Positions 28,175 to 36,732 of a DNA stretch of 50,239 nucleotides are shown here, piece after piece. The stretch is taken from the NCBI GenBank assembly GCA_021804965.1, contig JAJZGG010000010.1, positions 1 through 50,239 on the forward strand, in the 5' to 3' direction. The translations under genes and the position numbers were made by a program. This DNA is from Acidobacteriota bacterium (GTDB taxonomy: Bacteria > Acidobacteriota > Terriglobia > Terriglobales > Acidobacteriaceae). Below the pieces are notes generated by a model that saw nothing but the letters and a program-made list of their open reading frames with translations, was not told the origin of the DNA and did no database searches. Each line of letters begins with the position of its first letter. Positions within the stretch are counted from its first letter, which is position 1.

Positions 28175-28209
28175 GGGCTGGATTCGAAGAGAATCCAGCC
28201 CTTGTTTTT
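28175..28209 (+). terminator. intrinsic terminator
   Basis: A perfect 11-bp stem (GGGCTGGATTC / GAATCCAGCCC) with a GAAGA loop is followed by TTGTTTTT. It sits 22 bp after the stop of the secreted-protein gene and is the clearest Rho-independent terminator in the window. Confidence 0.9.
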
Positions 28210-28296
28210 GCCTTGGCATGGATCAGGCATGTAGGATGGGTTCGCTCACTGCACCGCTTCTGCGGCATGCAGAAATCCTCCATCGGAAGGTGTTGT

Positions 28297-30174
28297 ATGC
28301 CTCGGACGCTTCGATTGCCTGCTGGAAAATCACTCCGGACACTGGTGTGCCTGCTTGTTACAGGCGGGGTTTGTATTCTGCCCGGGCATGCCCAATCTCA
28401 GCCTGCCGGCGCGGATACCAACACGCACCCCATCGTGCTGACGGGCGGGGACGAACGCCCTGCCTTCTCGCTGAATGGGGCCTGGCACTCGATTCCTGAT
28501 CCCTATTTTGCCGGGTTGTATGACTTCCACGGACACGAGAGCAAGCGCGGCTGGTTCATGAACCTGCAGGCCAAGCCTGGCGACCCCTTTCCGATTGACT
28601 ACAACTTTGCCAAGTCTCCTGTGCTGCATGTGCCGGGCGACTGGAACACACAGGATCCGGAGCTGTTTCTGTACGAAGGGCCGATGTGGTACGAGAAGGA
28701 CTTCGACTACGTGGTGAAGCCGCACTCGCGGGTCTTTCTGCGCGTGGGCGCTGCGAATTACAAATCCATTTTCTGGGTGAACGGGAAGCGGATCTGCGAC
28801 CACACGGGTGGCTTTACGGCGTTTGCGTGTGAAGTGACGCCGGCCCTGGTGAATGGACACAACTTCATCGTTGCCGTTGTGGACGATACGCGCCATGCAG
28901 ATGGTGTGCCGACGCTGAAGACCGACTGGTTCAACTACGGCGGACTGACGCGGGAGATTGGACTGATTGATCTGCCGCAGTCCTTCATCGATCAGTATGA
29001 CCTGCATCTGAATCGCGGCGACCGCAGCGAAGTGGACGGCTGGGTGCATGTGATGGACGCGAAGGCGGGAGATTCGGTCGAGGTCAGCATTCCCGAGTTG
29101 CATGTCAGCACCACCGGCACAGTGGATGCCCAGGGCCGGGCGACGATCTCGTTTCACCCGGCGGGGCTGAAGCTATGGTCGCCGGAGTCCCCGACGCTGT
29201 ATCGCGTGCGACTGACGGCTGGCACGGATTCCGTGCAGGATGAGATTGGCTTCCGCACCATCGAGGTCCGTGGAACCGAGATTCTGCTCAATGGCAAGCC
29301 GGTCTTTTTGCGCGGAGTGTCGATTCATGCCGAGGCTCCGTATCGCACGGGACGCGCCTATAGCTACAAGGATGCTGCAATTCTGCTGGGCTGGGCCAAG
29401 CAGCTTGGCTGCAACTACGTCCGGCTGGCGCACTATCCGCACGATGAAGCCATGCTGCATACGGCGGATCGCCTGGGGCTGATGGTGTGGGCCGAAAATC
29501 CGGTCTACTGGGCATTGCAGTTTGATAATCCTGCGGTCTATGCCAATGCGCAGAATCAGCTGGATGAAGAGATCAACACCTCACGCAATCATGCATCGAT
29601 CATTCTGTGGTCCATGGCCAACGAGACGCCGAGCTATGAGGTGCGTACGAAGTTCATCAGTGCGCTGGCCGATCATGCGCGGGCGCTTGATCCGACGCGG
29701 CTGATCACGGCAGCGCTGCTGGTGCGCAGCCAGGGAGATACCAAGATTGTGGATGATCCGCTGGGCGCGGCACTCGATGTGATCGGCACCAATGAATACA
29801 TTGGTTGGTATGAGCGACACCCGGAGGATATCGACAAGATCACCTGGCAGATTGCCTACCAGAAACCGCTCATCATGAGCGAGTTTGGCGCAGGAGCCAA
29901 GGCGGGTCTGCATGGCGGTCCGGATGATCGCTGGACGGAGGAGTACCAGGCCAATGTTTACCAGCACCAACTCGTGATGCTGAACAGGATCGGCCAGCTG
30001 CGCGGGATGAGTCCGTGGGTGCTGATGGACTTCCGCTCGCCAGTGCGCGTGCTGCCGGGGATTCAGGATGGCTTCAACCGCAAGGGGTTAATCAGCGATC
30101 AGGGGCAGAAGAAGCAGGCATTCTTCGTTCTGCAAAAGGCATATCTGGACCGGACTATCGGTAAAGCGCAATAG
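28297..30174 (+). CDS. secreted glycoside hydrolase family 2 protein (beta-glucuronidase/galactosidase-like)
   Basis: GH2 enzymes are retaining beta-glycosidases acting on galactosides, glucuronides or mannosides. The 625-aa product starts with a signal peptide (KSLRTLVCLLVTGGVCILPGHAQ). It has an N-terminal jelly-roll domain (LHVPGDWNTQDPEL, GPMWYEKDF), an Ig-like domain and a TIM barrel starting near ILLNGKPVFLRGVSIHAEAP. The acid/base is E443 (SMANETPS) and the nucleophile E529 (IMSEFGAGA). The start ATG 28297 follows GGAAGG. Size and lack of extra C-terminal domains resemble the beta-glucuronidase branch, but the sugar specificity is not fixed. Confidence 0.9.
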   Translation: MPRTLRLPAGKSLRTLVCLLVTGGVCILPGHAQSQPAGADTNTHPIVLTGGDERPAFSLNGAWHSIPDPYFAGLYDFHGHESKRGWFMNLQAKPGDPFPIDYNFAKSPVLHVPGDWNTQDPELFLYEGPMWYEKDFDYVVKPHSRVFLRVGAANYKSIFWVNGKRICDHTGGFTAFACEVTPALVNGHNFIVAVVDDTRHADGVPTLKTDWFNYGGLTREIGLIDLPQSFIDQYDLHLNRGDRSEVDGWVHVMDAKAGDSVEVSIPELHVSTTGTVDAQGRATISFHPAGLKLWSPESPTLYRVRLTAGTDSVQDEIGFRTIEVRGTEILLNGKPVFLRGVSIHAEAPYRTGRAYSYKDAAILLGWAKQLGCNYVRLAHYPHDEAMLHTADRLGLMVWAENPVYWALQFDNPAVYANAQNQLDEEINTSRNHASIILWSMANETPSYEVRTKFISALADHARALDPTRLITAALLVRSQGDTKIVDDPLGAALDVIGTNEYIGWYERHPEDIDKITWQIAYQKPLIMSEFGAGAKAGLHGGPDDRWTEEYQANVYQHQLVMLNRIGQLRGMSPWVLMDFRSPVRVLPGIQDGFNRKGLISDQGQKKQAFFVLQKAYLDRTIGKAQ

Positions 30175-30219
30175 GCAATATCGTGATGCGGAATGAACGG
30201 GCGGGTTCAACCGGACACT

Positions 30220-31530
30220 TCACTGAGGTTCGGGAATCGGCTGGTTATGCCCGCTGTGCATCTTCTGGGGGCCAAAGGTGAACCCATAGATGCCGGTCAG
30301 AATCTGAATCAGCAGGGAAGCGGCAGATGTTGCCACGTTCATCAACAGCAGATTGCGTAGCACGCTCATATCAAATCGCCAGATGCAATACGCTTCAATA
30401 CTCAAAACGAGGGCAATATTGGCGATGTTATTCCACCAGTACACGAACCGTCGTGAAACATGCATTGTATGCATGTTTCCGCCTAGAAATACCACTGAGG
30501 ATCCGAGAATCATCAGTCCAACTTCAAGATGAAGAGACTTATAGTGTGGGCCGAGAATCAGCAGATAAACCTCCGGAAATAAAAATGCGGATATACAAAA
30601 GATTCCAAGTCCCAACACCCCGATAAGAATCGCCGCCAGGTATCGCGGAAGCACTTGTTTTTTTTGAAGCCTGGCAAAGTATGGTTCCACAAACACAGGA
30701 TTCAACATGGAAAGTAGTACGAGAATCTGTCCCAGACGGGAAAGGGCACCTAAATTCGCGATACCTCTAGTGCCATGGCCAAGAAGGACGAGCAGTAGCA
30801 GCATGATTTGGCCCTGTAGTGCATAAAAGATCGACCCCGGTGCACTAGGCAGTGCAAGATGGACGATCTGGCGCTGCATGGCAGAATTAGCGTGACCTTT
30901 GACGCGGAGCAGATGTCGGGCTCGCCAGTAAATACTCACGGATTGGTAGAGTATCTGTGCGCAGTTAAGCAATACGCATACATAAATATTCAGCATATGC
31001 ACTGTCCAGGCGGCACAGAGCAAAGTCAGGGAGCCGAGACTGCCGAGGATTTGAATGCGATAGAAATAAGCTCGATCCCGCAGCAGTAGAAGAACAGTGG
31101 TGTAGCTGCCGCCGACTCGTGCAAACCATGTGATGAAAAGAATGGCAGCAATTATCTGGAGATTGTCAAAAAGACTCCATTGATGCTGACGCAATACGAA
31201 AAGTAGAACCAATGCGAAGATGGGGGCAAGCGCCAGATAGACAACGGTCAAGATGTGGCGGGATGAATCAATATAATCGGCAATCAGCTGATGATCGCCG
31301 AGCCGATCTCCCACGAGCGGTGCGATTGTTCCTGTGGTGAGTGTGTCCATGAGCACAACGAGCGTGCCGAGAAAGCCAAAGATGATTGCGAATTTTGCGT
31401 AGTCAGTAACTGGGAGCAGGTGCACACACAGCAGGCCATAGACCACGTTGCCGATCGAGGCAATTCCCTGCCGCGTCAGGAATTGATACAAATGCCGGAA
31501 GCGGGAACGAAGATGATCCGGAATCGGCAT
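30220..31530 (-). CDS. polysaccharide flippase-like membrane protein (Wzx/MATE-like)
   Basis: This is a 436-aa integral membrane protein with about 12 hydrophobic segments (for example VLLLLRDRAYFYRIQILGSLGSL, IMLLLLVLLGHGTRGI, YLAAILIGVLGLGIF). The beginning FLTRQGIASIGNVVYGLLCV and the overall pattern match lipid-linked oligosaccharide flippases of polysaccharide clusters. Such proteins carry undecaprenyl-linked repeat units across the inner membrane. It is the last gene of the minus-strand block, 126 bp after the Wzc-like kinase, with a hairpin between. Sequence of this family is very divergent, so the call rests on topology and context. Confidence 0.75.
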   Translation of the reverse strand: MPIPDHLRSRFRHLYQFLTRQGIASIGNVVYGLLCVHLLPVTDYAKFAIIFGFLGTLVVLMDTLTTGTIAPLVGDRLGDHQLIADYIDSSRHILTVVYLALAPIFALVLLFVLRQHQWSLFDNLQIIAAILFITWFARVGGSYTTVLLLLRDRAYFYRIQILGSLGSLTLLCAAWTVHMLNIYVCVLLNCAQILYQSVSIYWRARHLLRVKGHANSAMQRQIVHLALPSAPGSIFYALQGQIMLLLLVLLGHGTRGIANLGALSRLGQILVLLSMLNPVFVEPYFARLQKKQVLPRYLAAILIGVLGLGIFCISAFLFPEVYLLILGPHYKSLHLEVGLMILGSSVVFLGGNMHTMHVSRRFVYWWNNIANIALVLSIEAYCIWRFDMSVLRNLLLMNVATSAASLLIQILTGIYGFTFGPQKMHSGHNQPIPEPQ

Positions 31531-31609
31531 TCAGGGCGACTTCCTTCCATAGGACACATCATCGTACAGCGAGGTCAAGAGGCGATAGCGACTATAACTG
31601 GTATGTGCA

Positions 31610-31644
31610 AGCTTGCCAGAAGAATATGGCCCATCTGGCAAGCT
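31610..31644 (-). promoter_or_regulatory. stem-loop between wzc-like and flippase genes
   Basis: A perfect 11-bp stem (AGCTTGCCAGA / TCTGGCAAGCT) with a 13-nt loop lies 12 bp after the Wzc-like stop, on the transcribed minus strand. No T-run follows it. It may protect the upstream message, or partially stop transcription before the flippase. Confidence 0.6.
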
Positions 31645-31656
31645 GAATCCGTGCCA

Positions 31657-33882
31657 CTATTTCTTCTCCGTCTTATCCGAGCCAAAGCCTTCCTGGAAGT
31701 AACCGGAAGAGCCATATCCGCCGTATCCATCGCCGTAGTACTTGCGGTAGTTGCCGTAGCCGCTGTAGTAGCTTTCCGAGAAGGGAAGAGCATTGACAAT
31801 GGTTCCAAACTGCTTCTCGGGATATTTGGCCACATCCTGCCGGATGCGCGCCAGTCCACGACGCTGTGCAACACCAATACGGGCTACGACAAGCAGGGTG
31901 TCGCAATGGCGTGTGATGATCAGGGCATCGGCTACCAGCAGCACAGGTGGAGTATCAATCAGCACGTAATCGTAGTGCGTCCGGGCCCAATCAAGGAGTT
32001 CGCCGAGTCGGGGCTGACTGAGCAATTCGGAGGGAAAAGGCGGAATTTCCTGAACGGGCATGATCTCCAGTCCGGGGATTTCAGGAACTGGCTGAATGCA
32101 GTCTTCCGGACGGATATCCGGATCGCTTAAATAGCGACTGAGCCCGGGGTGGCTCCCTACGTTCATTCGCAGGCGCTGTGCAATGGTTGGTTTGCGTAAA
32201 TCAGCGTCAATCAGTAAAACACGCTTGGTCTGCGAGGCGATGACTACGGCGAGGTTCAATGCAGTAGTGGACTTTCCCTCGCCGGGGCCACCGCTGGTCA
32301 AAGCAATCACCCGCTGGGTCTTTTGCGTTGGCATCAGCGAGATCGAGGTCCGGAGCAGTCGGTAGGCTTCTGCGCTGGCAGAACGGGGTGCAAGGATTGT
32401 AACCAATGCAAGGCCATCCTTGGACTTTCCGACGAGTTCATCCCTATATTCGGGCACAGATGCAAGGACAGGCAAAGATAGACTCTGTTCGATCTGCTCA
32501 ACGGTGTGAACGGTATCGCTGCTGAGGGTGAGTATGGTAACGGTAAGGATTCCAAGGATCAGCCCCCCGGCAAAGCCAGCCATGGCGATCACGCGGAGAT
32601 TCGGGTAGGCCTTGGATCCTGGGACCAGTGCTGTTTCAAAGTGATTCAGCACCTGGGTCTGCATGCCAGCTTCGATTGCCCCGCTCCCCAGAGTGGACAA
32701 CAGCGTGTTGTAGAGAGTTTGATCGCTGACATACTGAGCCTTCAGAACCTCATAGTGGACAATTGCTGATGAAGAGTCCTGGGACTGCTGCTTCAGAGTA
32801 TTAATCCGACCATCCAGGCTATTCACAACGGCCTGGGCACTGTCCATATTTTGCTTTGCGCTTTGTAGCAGCTTTTTGTGGATCGCAGCGATGTCTGCTT
32901 CTATGCTTTGAACTTGAGCATGCGACTGAGCCAGCGGCGGATAATTTTTCCCGTAACGCTCCTCGAGTGCTGAAGCTGCCGCTTTGGCTGCGGAGAGCTG
33001 CACCATGAGTTGCTCTACTTGCGCACTTCCAGGGATCGTGGCCGGCGGAACGGCGTTGGGGTTTTCCAGTAGATTCCGATATTGCGCTTCAGCGAGGTAG
33101 AGGTCCGCCTGAGATTTAACCCTTTGATCGAGGAGACCTGAAGTTTCAACGACGAGCGTACTGGTACCAATGCCCGAAGAGCTTGCTCCGGAACCTGAGC
33201 CACCACTTGCTCCCCCTCCAAGGTCTATAATGCCTAGCTTCAGTCCGGAGGACATCAGCTCGCCTTGTTCCGACTGTATTTTTAGCTTCAGCGTATCCAG
33301 CCGTTCGGTAAGAAATGCGCTGATGTCTTGTGTGCTGCGGTATCGTTGGCGGAAACTCTCCTCGAAATATTCATCCACAACAGTATTGGCCACCAGCGCG
33401 GAAAGCACTGGATTGCGACTGCGGAAGGTAACGGAAACGAGCTCTGTATCCGGGAGGCGAGTTACAGTTAGATGACTGCGAAAAGCACGGACAAGTTCGT
33501 CCCGGACCAGGGGGATGTCAAGATTCTGGCGAAGTCCAGGATTAAAGAGTGGATTGGCAGCCAAACCAAGTTTCTTCATGGTTGCAATGGCAACATCAGG
33601 GCTTTGAAGTCCGGTGATCTGGGTCTGGATCTTCAGCGCATAATCATCCGAGCTTGCACCGGATAAGCTCAGACTGATGGAACTGTGCTGGTCGAGATGA
33701 ATGAGTGCCGTTGCATCATAGAGGCTGGGTTGAAAGTGGGCCCAGAGACCGGCAAGAAAACCCGTAATGCAGGCAAATGCAAGAATGTAAAGCCCATATT
33801 TCCGCGCAACGCGCAGAATATCGCCGACGCGAATCGGGGTATCACTCAGGTTTTGAACCAACTTATTCTGGGAATTACTCAA
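31657..33882 (-). CDS. exopolysaccharide chain-length/tyrosine autokinase (Wzc-like BY-kinase)
   Basis: This is a 741-aa fusion of a polysaccharide co-polymerase (Wzz domain, residues about 15-460, with TM1 at YILAFACITGFLAGLWAHF and TM2 near AMAGFAGGLILGILTVTIL) and a cytoplasmic BY-kinase domain. The kinase has Walker A SGGPGEGKSTTALNLA, Walker A' RVLLIDADLRKPTI and Walker B YVLIDTPPVLLV. The tail has about nine tyrosines in 27 residues (SYYSGYGNYRKYYGDGYG...), the autophosphorylation cluster. A long coiled coil spans about residues 190-400. It starts with TTG that overlaps the upstream stop (TTGA). It would control polymer length and export with the Wza-like protein. No phosphatase gene is nearby. 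Confidence 0.92.
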   Translation of the reverse strand: MSNSQNKLVQNLSDTPIRVGDILRVARKYGLYILAFACITGFLAGLWAHFQPSLYDATALIHLDQHSSISLSLSGASSDDYALKIQTQITGLQSPDVAIATMKKLGLAANPLFNPGLRQNLDIPLVRDELVRAFRSHLTVTRLPDTELVSVTFRSRNPVLSALVANTVVDEYFEESFRQRYRSTQDISAFLTERLDTLKLKIQSEQGELMSSGLKLGIIDLGGGASGGSGSGASSSGIGTSTLVVETSGLLDQRVKSQADLYLAEAQYRNLLENPNAVPPATIPGSAQVEQLMVQLSAAKAAASALEERYGKNYPPLAQSHAQVQSIEADIAAIHKKLLQSAKQNMDSAQAVVNSLDGRINTLKQQSQDSSSAIVHYEVLKAQYVSDQTLYNTLLSTLGSGAIEAGMQTQVLNHFETALVPGSKAYPNLRVIAMAGFAGGLILGILTVTILTLSSDTVHTVEQIEQSLSLPVLASVPEYRDELVGKSKDGLALVTILAPRSASAEAYRLLRTSISLMPTQKTQRVIALTSGGPGEGKSTTALNLAVVIASQTKRVLLIDADLRKPTIAQRLRMNVGSHPGLSRYLSDPDIRPEDCIQPVPEIPGLEIMPVQEIPPFPSELLSQPRLGELLDWARTHYDYVLIDTPPVLLVADALIITRHCDTLLVVARIGVAQRRGLARIRQDVAKYPEKQFGTIVNALPFSESYYSGYGNYRKYYGDGYGGYGSSGYFQEGFGSDKTEKK

Positions 33883-35255
33883 GCGAACACGGTCTCCGAA
33901 TGTGTAAAGTGGAGGACCTCGGCGGAGTCCTCGTGCGGAAAGTACAAGCTGCCAAGGACGAACGATGCAGCCATAAAGATCTGCGTCGCAGTCATGGTGG
34001 AATTACGGGTCAGATCGCCGAAGTAAAGATCGGTTAATACTAGGACAGAAATCAGCAGCGAATGGGGGTCGCGTTGTCTCGTCAACAGAAATATGCTGAG
34101 GAGGACAATTCCAACAGCCATTCCCATCCTCATGACATCATAGAAAGACCCTGCGAATGTGCCGAGCTCATCGATGGTTCGAGGCAAATCCACCTCGTCC
34201 AGAGTATAGGTTACGTTATTTCCGCCAAGCTCTCCGACATGCGCGGCATCAGCTCCCATACCCAAGCCGGCACCGATCGGATCATAACGTTGCGGGATGC
34301 ATCCCGCAAGCATGTATAGAATTCTGCGTTCGCCGTCTTGAGCGTTATGTGAATTTGTTGTCCTTGCCTGAAAGGCGTGAAGCATGGTTGGGGACAATTG
34401 TGTTGCAATCAGCAAAACTCCCGGCAGCAAGAGCAGGACCCCACCCGTGATGAGCATGGGGCGAAACGCGCGCATCGTTGTGCCGGCAAACATTGCAGCC
34501 ACGAGAACGATCGCTGCAAATGCAAGGCTTGTGCGTGAGCCAGAGACAATGGTGGAGAGCAAAGTCCCGATCGTCGAGGAGACCAGAAGAAGCCTCCCGC
34601 AGGCGCGTCGATCAGCTGGAACAAGCCACTCCCCCATGCAAAGCGCGAAGACAATCGCCAGCCAGATAGAATAAAAGGCCACGAAGTTGAAGGTCCCGGT
34701 TCCACGTGCCAGATCCCCTCCCAATCCGCCAAACCCCTTCATCGCAGTGGTGCGATTGATAAACGCTGTAGCAGAGGAGCGGGACTGTGCAACGACCAGC
34801 AGCGTCATGGGAAGGTTGAGGATGAGATTCCAGCGAATGAACTTTTTTCGACCTTCCCTGTCCATGACCAGTGGAAAGATAAGAAGCATGGGCAGATAGA
34901 AGATGTAATTATGCAAACCGATAACCAAAACCTTGAGAGGCAGATCAATCAAGATCATCTGGATTAACCCATGCATAACAAGAGCAGCACTGAGAAGTGT
35001 CACGCCCAAAGCCAGAAAGGAGCGCGTGAACAGACCAGTTCCCAGAGCATACAAATAGGCCATGGCAATTGGGACATCCTGAAGCAGGTATAAGATTTGC
35101 TGCCCTGGAAAAAGCCACTTACGAATTGCTCCCGTGAAGACGAGCAGCCAATACGTCGCAAAAAAAAGACGCAAAAGAGTCTTTTGCTTCGCCAGGTGCT
35201 TTCCCTGCGGCGGAGCGTCCAATTCTGCGCATTGTAGTGCGACATCTCCGGACAT
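33879..35255 (-). CDS. O-antigen ligase/polymerase-like membrane protein
   Basis: This is a 458-aa polytopic membrane protein with roughly 10-12 helices. It contains LPMLLIFPLVMDREGRK and a long extracytoplasmic loop late in the protein (PQRYDPIGAGLGMGADAAHV), the layout of Wzy/WaaL-type enzymes that polymerise or ligate lipid-linked glycans. I chose ATG 35255 (MSGDVALQC) because AGGAG is well placed before it; an ATG 24 bp upstream (35279) has no such site. Its stop overlaps the Wzc-like start, so they are coupled. Context supports polymerase (Wzy) over ligase. Confidence 0.75.
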   Translation of the reverse strand: MSGDVALQCAELDAPPQGKHLAKQKTLLRLFFATYWLLVFTGAIRKWLFPGQQILYLLQDVPIAMAYLYALGTGLFTRSFLALGVTLLSAALVMHGLIQMILIDLPLKVLVIGLHNYIFYLPMLLIFPLVMDREGRKKFIRWNLILNLPMTLLVVAQSRSSATAFINRTTAMKGFGGLGGDLARGTGTFNFVAFYSIWLAIVFALCMGEWLVPADRRACGRLLLVSSTIGTLLSTIVSGSRTSLAFAAIVLVAAMFAGTTMRAFRPMLITGGVLLLLPGVLLIATQLSPTMLHAFQARTTNSHNAQDGERRILYMLAGCIPQRYDPIGAGLGMGADAAHVGELGGNNVTYTLDEVDLPRTIDELGTFAGSFYDVMRMGMAVGIVLLSIFLLTRQRDPHSLLISVLVLTDLYFGDLTRNSTMTATQIFMAASFVLGSLYFPHEDSAEVLHFTHSETVFA

Positions 35256-35290
35256 CCGGATATCTCCTGAGAATGGCACCTGCGTACCCG

Positions 35291-36286
35291 CTACGGATTG
35301 TTGACGACTGTGGTTACAGCAGGAAGTACGTACAGCGAACTCACAAGGTTGGAGAACAGGTTGTTGGTGAGGTTGCGGAGATAGCTGGACGGGACGAAGA
35401 AGATATCGCCCTTCTGCAGAAGGGGATCTGCAATCTGTCCTTTTTCAAGCTTCAAAATGTCGATGTGAATGATCTCGCGAGTACCATCCGGCTTCTGACG
35501 AATCAGAAGAGCTTTCGAGCGGGAGGCAATCTGTGTAATCCCACCTGCCAGCGCCAGGCCTTGAAGCAGTGTCATCTGGCGAAGACGGCCAAGCCCGACG
35601 ATCCCATTTCCCAGGCTAAGTCCGCCGGTAAGCGGATAAATTCCTGGCTTGGCTACTTCGCCAATCATATAAAATACGCCAACTGGAAGTACGTCGATGA
35701 TGTCTCCCGGATGTACAAGGGTATTCATCACCTTGGATGTCATATTTTGGGAGTCGAAGTCAACCTCGGTGGGCAGGGCGCCGGTGCGATGGAGAATGCT
35801 GATCTGTTTGCCCTCCACTCCCGTGAAGCCGCCACCCTGGTTCAGGACATAAGCGAGCGGGGCAGGTGCGTAAAGAGGAAACGATGCCGGGTGGGCTATT
35901 TCACCCGTGAGGTAGACAACCATCGTCGAAGAAGACACTACTTTGATGGTGACATTCGCCTGCTTTTCGATTCCTCCGGAGATAAGCGCGTTTTCAATTG
36001 CCCGCTCAGCCTGACTGGGCGTTAGGCCGGCAATATGAATCGAGCCTGCGTAGGGAAGGTGGATCATGCCTTGAGGATCCACAGTGACGTCGATGGCATC
36101 TTTCAAGTCTGGGAAGTCATACATGCTGACAGCCAGTGTGTCTCCAGGTGCAAACCCGGGATCGGCAATTGCCGAGGATGACACTGAGGATGAGCTTGCG
36201 CTGCTCTTGTCTTCGGCGTGCAGGAATCCTGGGCTAAGGAGCAGGAGAAACAGTCCGATTATCGTAGTTTTCTTCATGATCCTCAT
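35291..36286 (-). CDS. polysaccharide export protein (Wza-like, Poly_export/SLBB)
   Basis: This is the periplasmic/outer-membrane component of capsule or exopolysaccharide export, 331 aa. The signal peptide is MKKTTIIGLFLLLLSPGFLHAE; I see no lipobox cysteine, unlike E. coli Wza. The Poly_export domain starts at FAPGDTLAVSMYDFPDLKD, followed by two SLBB segments (VYLTGEIAHPASFPLYAPAP and FYMIGEVAKPGIYPLTGGL). It is the first gene of the minus-strand block. An internal ATG nine bases downstream (MKKTT) could be the true start. The length suits short-form exporters. Confidence 0.9.
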   Translation of the reverse strand: MRIMKKTTIIGLFLLLLSPGFLHAEDKSSASSSSVSSSAIADPGFAPGDTLAVSMYDFPDLKDAIDVTVDPQGMIHLPYAGSIHIAGLTPSQAERAIENALISGGIEKQANVTIKVVSSSTMVVYLTGEIAHPASFPLYAPAPLAYVLNQGGGFTGVEGKQISILHRTGALPTEVDFDSQNMTSKVMNTLVHPGDIIDVLPVGVFYMIGEVAKPGIYPLTGGLSLGNGIVGLGRLRQMTLLQGLALAGGITQIASRSKALLIRQKPDGTREIIHIDILKLEKGQIADPLLQKGDIFFVPSSYLRNLTNNLFSNLVSSLYVLPAVTTVVNNP

Positions 36287-36732
36287 GGCTGGTTACCGGA
36301 TTGCAGATTCAGCTCTGCCTATGCTGCGACAGAAATTCTCAAGGCTAGTCATCTTGCATTTTCACGCTTTAATTCAAGGTTAGCATAATCACGATTGCGT
36401 TTTGAGGATTTGGCTGGTATGGCTGTTCCGGCAGATCTCCCTGCTCTGGCGTCCGCGTAGGAGGCTGTGGGTCGCAATATCAGCTGATTTGACAGCAAAT
36501 GGAAGACCACCATTGTGGTACGGTACTGCTTTGTGGGTCAGCCACGCACTGCGTAAACTACAGATGAGCTGCATGGTTGGACCGCAGTTGTATACGGCTA
36601 TCTGAATGGCAGGTTGAGACTTGGCTTCACCGGCGATCGTAGCTGTTCCTCTGGCACAGAAGGAAAGCATGAATTCTGCGTCAATTCCGATCCTGCTCGC
36701 TCAATCCGCATCTGATCGTTCACAATTGACGT
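36287..36732. other. 446-bp divergent spacer between polysaccharide block and valS
   Basis: No convincing gene is present; a 93-codon minus-strand frame and a 67-codon plus-strand frame show no family features. It should hold the promoters of both the Wza-like gene (minus) and valS (plus). TTGACA occurs on the plus strand at about 36488, without a good -10 at standard spacing. It is long for a two-promoter spacer, so regulatory sites or a small RNA are possible. Confidence 0.4.

Noticed and set aside
33685-34026. plus-strand frames antisense to the polysaccharide genes
   Set aside because: They have no features and run against three well-supported minus-strand genes.
36389-36670. 93-codon minus-strand frame in the valS spacer
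   Set aside because: There is no signal peptide, domain or convincing ribosome-binding site, and the composition is spacer-like.
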